Assembly (NCBI GenBank): GCA_001970955.1
Contig: MPUH01000397.1
Span: 1 to 57,180 of the forward strand
Direction: 5' to 3'
Length of the DNA: 57,180 nucleotides
Origin: Stentor coeruleus
Taxonomy: Eukaryota > Ciliophora > Heterotrichea > Heterotrichida > Stentoridae
Made by a program: the position numbers and the translations under genes. Below are positions 51,855-57,180 of this stretch, piece after piece. How positions within the stretch are numbered: position 1 is the first letter of the stretch; the number at the start of each line of letters is the position of its first letter. The notes beneath the pieces were generated by a model. The model saw only the letters and a list, made by a program, of their open reading frames with translations. It had not been told where the DNA came from and made no database searches.

Positions 51855-52346
51855 ATGTTAATAAAAAAATTATTGAAATATTTGTATTTAGGATTTTGTG
51901 AATAGTGTATAAGATTGTTATAAATTGATGAGTTTAGAAAGAAAATATTGGCTTTTATATAGATTTTGTAGGATTTTGATAAGAAGTAGTTTTGTGTATA
52001 GGATTAGAATTTATAGCTTTTTTTAGTGTTTTTGTTGTGTAATATACAGAGATTGTAATTGGATTTATTATGTTAGAGTTTTGGTTGAGAATAAGATATA
52101 ATAAAGGGGAGTTTTATATTTTGTGATGGAGATAAGGAGTTTTATTAGAGAAAAAAAAGTGAGGAAGTTGCAGTTTAAGGGATTTTATAACTTTTTTTAT
52201 TCATTTTAGAATCACTTCCTAACTATATCAAAAAACCTAAAATGCATTTTCCTTAAAATGCCACACAAATGACAAATAAATCAATAGAAAATATTACTAC
52301 TAATATCCCTTAAGTATTAAAAAAGCTGATTTTTCCCTATAATTTC
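51855..52346. other. Spacer with skew switch
   Basis: 51880-52190 is G-rich, 52210-52346 is C-richer. It lies 5' of PIG-Y and 3' of the DnaJ gene. No gene seen. Confidence 0.5.
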
Positions 52347-53309
52347 TTATGGATTAATCAATGACTCAAGAGTTTTGCAAGGACTTAAATCAATAGATTC
52401 AGCATAGTTTTCAAACACTTTAGCTGTAGATCCTTGGGACATTTTAGCTTTATTCATTATCTGATGTTTATAATTCAAATTCTGCTCGCATTGTTTATTA
52501 AGTAAACCCATATAATTTTCTTCAATCGTCGTTTCCAAAACCTTCAAATGCCCAGCCGTAAAATTAGCTGTTTTAGCCAAAAAATACGGTATTTTCAAAT
52601 TCTCAGTCGAATAACCAGATGAAAAATATGGACTTGGTACAAACGAATATTCCGCTTCTTCAGACCTACAAGCTGAAAACCCAATCAGCATAACAAAAAT
52701 CAAAATAGGGACAATCTTAACTTTAACACCAAAATTCTGTTGCCCACTAACAAATTCTGGGTTATATTTTCTATGAATATAATGATCAGGAGAAAAAATG
52801 CTCCCTCCAAAGAAATTCAAAACAATAGCTAAGATCATTTCTGAAGTAAATCCTTGGTCCATATGATAATTCATTTCAGCTTCAGTTCCAGTATCGTCAT
52901 AATAAGCTTTTCTTGAATCATCAGTTAAGCATTCATAAGCTTTTTGTAGATGTCTAAATGCATCTTCAGCACTTGGGGCTTTGTTTTTATCTGGATGGAA
53001 TTTGATGACTAGTTTTCTATATGCTTTTTTTATATCATCTTGTGATGCTGTTCTTGGGATGTTGAGGATACTATAATAATCAGTTTTATTCAGAAGGTTT
53101 TTGGAAAGTTGTTCGTTTTCTTGTGTGTATTCAGGTTTAGGCTCAGTATGCTTTTTTGTATTTTTAGCTTTTTTGAGGAGCTTAGAAGCTTGATCAGTGT
53201 AATATAAACTAACTGATTTTTGAAGTAAATAAATAGCTTTGTCTATATCGTGAGTTTTCATAGCTTCTTGAGCTTGTTTGAAGAGCTTCTCAGCTTCCTC
53301 TTTATTCAT
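52347..53309 (-). CDS. ER-membrane DnaJ protein, DNAJB12/DNAJB14-like
   Basis: 320 residues. A TPR-like helical N-terminus (MNKEEAEKLFKQAQEAMKTH, DIDKAIYLLQKSVSLYY) precedes the J domain at about 76-140: DYYSILNIPRTASQDDIKKA and YRKLVIKFHPDKNKAPSAED, with HPD at 105-107. A Gly-containing linker (FGGSIFSPDHY) and a transmembrane segment at about 196-214 (KVKIVPILIFVMLIGFSACR) follow, then a DUF1977-type lumenal domain (SFVPSPYFSSGYSTENLKIP). This is the layout of DNAJB12/14, which recruit cytosolic Hsp70 to the ER membrane for protein quality control. Partner and role are family-level inferences. Confidence 0.88.
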   Translation of the reverse strand: MNKEEAEKLFKQAQEAMKTHDIDKAIYLLQKSVSLYYTDQASKLLKKAKNTKKHTEPKPEYTQENEQLSKNLLNKTDYYSILNIPRTASQDDIKKAYRKLVIKFHPDKNKAPSAEDAFRHLQKAYECLTDDSRKAYYDDTGTEAEMNYHMDQGFTSEMILAIVLNFFGGSIFSPDHYIHRKYNPEFVSGQQNFGVKVKIVPILIFVMLIGFSACRSEEAEYSFVPSPYFSSGYSTENLKIPYFLAKTANFTAGHLKVLETTIEENYMGLLNKQCEQNLNYKHQIMNKAKMSQGSTAKVFENYAESIDLSPCKTLESLINP

Positions 53310-53411
53310 TATAAAATTGATTTTTAATATGAAATTATTTAGTTTGTGGGTTTCTATAAAAATATAAGATTTATGATAGGGACATAAAAATATTTAAAGT
53401 ATCCAATAATC

Positions 53412-55077
53412 TTATCTATACTTTTTTCTCTTCCCTTCAAAAGCTGATATATATCTTTGATAAATCCCAGAATCCATATACATTTCCATATAAACCATGT
53501 TATTTTCATCTATACTGTATTCTGGAGGTCTAATTTTCAGCTGCCTATATATTTTTTACTCTATAAGCCAATTAGTTCTTTCTGTAAACTGTTCAATAGG
53601 AAACTTTAATTTATAAATAGTTTTACCAAGTACAGATAATCCCATTTTATCAATAATTTGCATAAGTTTATCACAATTAATCCCATATTTAGCACTAATT
53701 GGGATAATTGGATAAGGAGAATGTTCAATCTCAGTAAGGTTAATATCCCCTTCAACTAAATCTACCTTATTCCACACTTCAATATACTTTTTAATAAACT
53801 TCTCTTGTGGATAGTTTATATCTTCTAAAACCTTAAACACTGATTTCTTTTGATCTTCAGTAAATGGATGAGAAATGTCTCTAATATGAACAAGAATATC
53901 AGCTGTGTGCACACCTTCTAATGTCGATTTAAACGCTTCAACAAGCTCATGGGGTAAATCTGATATAAACCCTACCGTATCAAGTAAAATACCATGTGTA
54001 CCACTAGGCAAAAACAGTTTTCTCGCAGTAGTGCTTAAAGTCTGAAACAATAAATTCTCACTAACTAAATTAGCTCCTGTAAAATAATTCATCAAAGCTG
54101 TTTTTCCAGCATTTGTATATCCAATAATAGCAATAGTAGGATTATTTCTTAAAGATGGATCTTTAATCCTTCTAACCTGTAAATCTTGTATTTCTTTTAT
54201 TTCTGCTCTTAACTTAGCCTCTCTATCATTAACTAATCTTCTTTCAAGTTCTAATTGTGTTTCTCCTTCTCCACTAAGTTTCCCAACACCAGATGACCCT
54301 CTAGCTTTAGATGATACAATTTCCATTTCTTTAAAATTTTCCATATTCAAACCTTTACCATAAAGAGACATAAGGCCAAACATTGTATTATTTTCACCTC
54401 TGACTAATCGTGTTCTTATATATTTCAAATAAGCTAATTCTAATTGAAGTTTAGAAGCTTTTGAACGTGCTCTTTCTGAGAAAATCCTTAAAATTATACC
54501 GAATCGGTCGATAATAGTGATTTTTTTTTTACCTTGTTGTTCTAATTGTTTATTGATTTCTCTGAATAAAAATCACTTTTCTATGTTTCTTTGTTGTAAA
54601 GGGGTTAAGATTGTGTTGATGTATAAAATTGTGATATGGCTTTGGATTATATAAGCTGTGAGTTCTGAAATCTAAATATAAGTTTACTTTTCCTGTACCA
54701 AAAAAAAGATATGATGAAGGTTTACGGATACGTATCATACTACTGGCTGCTATGTTATGTCGAAGTTCTGGGTTTGTCCATTCATTTCCTTCATCATCTG
54801 ATGATGAGTCTGAATTGTCTTGATTTATGCTTAAGGTTTGAGTTTTAATGTTGTAGCTTTCTTTAACTGAATCTGATAGATAAACTTGGTCTGGGGTTTT
54901 TAGATTTTCATTTTCGATTGATGAAGCAATTGGGTTTATTGGATGATCATTGTCAGGAAGTAAAGATAATGGATTCATAACTTCGGGTTGATTTTCTTTG
55001 AGTGGGTTTAGGAAATTTGGCCCCATTTCTACTGTCCAAGATAAGGATTTAACTAGACCGATAGCTTCTTCTGCCAT
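53412..55077 (-). CDS. HflX / GTPBP6-type GTPase, frame-broken, with 15-nt intron
   Basis: The HflX core is clear: ITIIDRFGIILRIFSERARS, LQLELAYLKYIRTRLVRGEN, GEGETQLELERRLVNDREA, then the G domain with GYTNAGKT (G1), LDTVGFISDLPHELVEAFKS (G3), NKVDL (G4) and SAKYG (G5). HflX GTPases act on ribosomes; GTPBP6 does so in mitochondria. The upstream frame (to MAEEAIGLVKSLSWTVEMGP at 55077) contains YLFFGTGKV and KVIFI, the expected HflX N-terminal domain. Between KVIFI and REINKQLEQQG the frame changes and several residues of the usual L-x-P-x-Q segment are missing, so about 20-25 nt appear lost near 54560. A 15-nt intron (53545-53559) near the end gives LIEQLKIRPPEYSIDENN and a true stop at 53412. 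Confidence 0.82.
53545..53559 (-). other. 15-nt intron
   Basis: Minus-strand gtaaaaaatatatag removes an in-frame TAA after TNWLIE and adds about 45 C-terminal residues to HflX. Confidence 0.8.
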
Positions 55078-55797
55078 ACAGAGCTCTCCTTTGAAACCAC
55101 GACTTATTAAAAATTACTGTATTCTTAGTAATGGGTGCATTACTAAACATCTTTCAGTGAAATATCTTAAGACTTGCCTGAACATTTATAAAATTAGTAA
55201 TGCATTTTTCTTGTGTAAAAAAAAATACTTATTAGAATACATTTTTATATGCTGATGAAATGAATATTTTAATAATGTTTTGGTATGTATAAAAAGAATA
55301 TTATGTTGTAATCATATTGTTAGAATTTATAATCGGAAATTGGTTTGATATAAAAATGTTGTAGGAGTAAAATAGGCCTTGAAAAATAATGAAAAATTTT
55401 ATGGGCAAAGGGATAGTATATAAATATGAAGAAAAAATTTGGTTATGTGAAATAGTTTATGAAGCATATTTCTCTTGGTTATCATGAAAAATTTATAAGT
55501 ATTAAATATGAATATATATATATTTAGATCTTAAAATTCTAACGGCGTAATTAAAGAAAATTACCTGAAGTAGTGTTGAAAATGATATATTAGTCATATA
55601 GTTAAGTTATTAGTTCATATATTTACATGATTATAAAAATAGCCAAATATTGCATAACTATTCACATCTAAATAATAATAAACTCATATCTCAGAACAAT
55701 CTTAATAAATTTTCATCTTCACCAAACCTTATCATTAAAAAATAGCTGATATATATATAAACTATTAACATCTAATATCTTCATCCCAACTTACATA
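55078..55797. other. Spacer of mixed composition
   Basis: Weak G>C on the left (55250-55500) and C-richer right end (55640-55790). An 85-codon plus-strand ORF (54998-55255) overlaps the HflX 5' end and is not called. Nothing else seen. Confidence 0.45.
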
Positions 55798-56445
55798 CTA
55801 ATTCATAAAACTATTATCATAGCTGCGAATTCTTAAATCAACCTCACAACCATGTCCTCCATCTTTAACTTCTTTGCAACAACTAACACCCATAAACTTA
55901 TACATCATTTTACATAGCCAGGATTCTTTTTTAGAGTCAATATCAACTTTTTCAATATCTCTACTAAAAGCTGTTTTAACTGTAAGCCTATCTTTTATTT
56001 CAGTTTTATACAAATTTAGGGACTTTCTAAGTCTTCCATCAGGAAAAACAGTAACTGTAAGTTTTATAGAGCAGTTTATACAAATTTAGGGACTTTCTAA
56101 GTCTTCCATCAAGGAAAAAAACTGTAAGTTTTATAGAGCATTTCAAATATTTTTTAGATATTCGAAACTCAATACCGTCCTTTGCCCACAAGGCATTCTT
56201 GTTTAAAAAGCATAGATTTGGGTAGACATCGACTTTATCGCTTGCAACAAGTACTTTATTGTTATAAATCCTATAGTCAAATGCAAGACAAGTGCTAGTT
56301 TTAAAATTTTTAGTCTGTTTTTAACCAATTGGATATTTTTGCAATGTTCTACTGCTACTATCATACATCCTTGCAGTGATGTTTTCAGAGAACTGACTTC
56401 AATATGAATCATATTTATAAATAAGATAATATAAACTATATACAT
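55798..56445 (-). pseudogene. Interrupted gene with in-frame stops and a 70-bp duplication
   Basis: The minus strand reads as one protein if a duplicated segment is ignored: TSTCLAFDYRIYNNKVLVAS, DKVDVYPNLCFLNKNALWAK, DGIEFRISKKYLKCSIKLTV, then VFPDGRLRKSLNLYKTEIKD and SCCKEVKDGGHGCEVDLRIR, ending SYDNSFMN. Upstream it contains TAA (56321-56323) and a TGA in the same frame, so no valid start can be given. The duplication (about 56002-56072 and 56073-56142) is imperfect, like an unmerged overlap without an N. Protein not recognised. Either a pseudogene or another gene with translated stops. Confidence 0.4.
56002..56142. repeat. Imperfect 70-bp tandem duplication
   Basis: Two adjacent copies (acaaatttagggactttcta… shared) differ by a few small indels (caggaaaaacagtaactg versus caaggaaaaaaactg). 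It breaks the frame of the interrupted gene here and is probably two versions of one contig end. Confidence 0.75.
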
Positions 56446-56728
56446 TATCCTTCTTTCTTAAAATATACACTAAAACAAAACTATTTTTATCCTTTATTTT
56501 ACTTGATATAACAACATTATTTTTATATATAAAAATAATACCCAATATCGTTCCTTTAATGATTTTTTAGCTTTATTTAATAGAAAATTTCCTTTTTTAT
56601 ATAAGAAAACCCTTATAAGTGTAGCATTATAAGTGCCTATTAAAATACATATTTTAGTTTATCGTTTATTATATTCAAGAATTATAGTGTTTTCTCCATT
56701 TACATACACCGATTCATAGTATATTTAA
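56446..56728. other. Divergent spacer
   Basis: A/T-rich, 283 bp, without a strong skew switch. Flanked by the interrupted minus-strand gene and a plus-strand frame. No motif recognised. Confidence 0.4.
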
Positions 56729-57180
56729 ATGAAAATAAAAGCAGGACTTATAATTTTGAAGTATTTGCTACAGAAAACTATAACTCGAAAATTCGTTATC
56801 TGGAAGCTTTTATCCCCTAAAAAACGTCCTAGGAACGTGTCGAAAATTCCTTTGCCCAGATCAGTAAAAGATTCCCTACCGCGGGACAAGACAAGGCCTG
56901 ATTCTCCAGGTCTCAGAGTGCGATTGGCAAAATCAGACCCAAATAGTAAATCTCATCTCATACTGTGCGTCCAACCTCAGCTCCTCCAAAACGTGATAAA
57001 AACACAGACGAGGTAGGAATCCGTTTACAAAGCTCAAGAAATTGAATTGAACAGAAAAAATATCCGCAAGTCTTTAAGAGTTAATTATTCATTTAAACCT
57101 ACACTTGCAGAAAATACTAATAGATGGCTGAATCGAAGTAATAGAGAAAATCATAAAGATTCATATGAAGAAATTGCTGT
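56729..57180 (+). pseudogene. Partial gene with in-frame TAG, running off the right edge
   Basis: From MKIKAGLIILKYLLQKTITR the frame is open for 95 codons (Lys/Arg/Pro/Ser-rich, PKKRPRNVSKIPLPRSVKDS) to a TAG at 57014-57016. It then continues in the same frame, open for 54 more codons to the window end: QEIELNRKNIRKSLRVNYSF, KPTLAENTNRWLNRSNRENH. The latter looks like a real ciliate protein segment (SFKPTLAENTNRW type). No 15-nt intron removes the TAG (a GT…AG 15-mer at 56993-57007 exists but keeps the TAG in frame). The local composition is more C/G-balanced than the spacer. Pseudogene or translated stop. Product unknown. Confidence 0.4.

Overview
The window reads as macronuclear DNA of a heterotrich ciliate, most likely Stentor or a close relative. 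The evidence is very high A+T, genes packed on both strands, and seven introns that can be inferred from reading-frame restoration. All seven are exactly 15 nt, with GTA at the start, T9-A10 inside and AG at the end. TAA, TAG and TGA all act as ordinary terminators in the long conserved genes; the 894-codon first exon of the ubiquitin protease has no internal stop. That argues against a Blepharisma-type (TGA=Trp) or Condylostoma-type code for the genome as a whole. The gene content fits a ciliated cell: IFT70, a tubulin ligase-like enzyme, an STPG/SHIPPO axonemal protein, a CFAP97-like protein, a MORN protein and many coiled-coil proteins.

Layout. 1-856: B-box-like coiled-coil gene running off the left edge. 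857-3359: long anomalous spacer with a decayed Merlin/IS1595-type transposase and other broken reading frames. 3360-7366: minus-strand run of EAF6, IFT70, a METTL21-like methyltransferase and a 3-ketoacyl-CoA reductase-like SDR. 7915-9716: TTLL gene with a frame break in its ATP-binding core. 10199-16226: unknown protein, heat-shock factor, coiled-coil gene and STPG-repeat protein. 16402-23156: USP47/USP7-like protease, alanine aminotransferase (two frame breaks) and cytidylyltransferase. 24511-29245: four tandem paralogous coiled-coil genes (TSNAXIP1-like). 29653-43505: two large coiled-coil proteins, a MORN protein, proteasome beta5, a small membrane protein, an alpha/beta hydrolase, a RING/B-box protein and a macrodomain protein. 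45072-54428: SHAQKYF Myb, LITAF-domain protein, RPS19, CFAP97-like, Alba, PIG-Y, DNAJB12/14-like and HflX/GTPBP6. 55078-57180: anomalous region with stop-interrupted frames.

Two large-scale patterns stand out. First, ordinary spacers have a strong GC-skew switch: G-rich and almost C-free on the left, C-rich and almost G-free on the right, whichever way the flanking genes point. Each gene is therefore bounded, on its sense strand, by C-rich DNA at the 5' side and G-rich DNA at the 3' side, the same polarity as telomere strands at chromosome ends. Second, a minority of spacers lack this switch and instead hold stop-interrupted coding relics, with in-frame stops at plausible Gln/Trp positions. 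One such stop also sits inside conserved IFT70.

Assembly caution: nine single-N characters occur, eight of them separating near-identical flanking copies. They look like unmerged contig overlaps, not biological repeats. Some frame breaks in conserved genes may also be sequence errors. All calls come from reading the sequence; no search was run.
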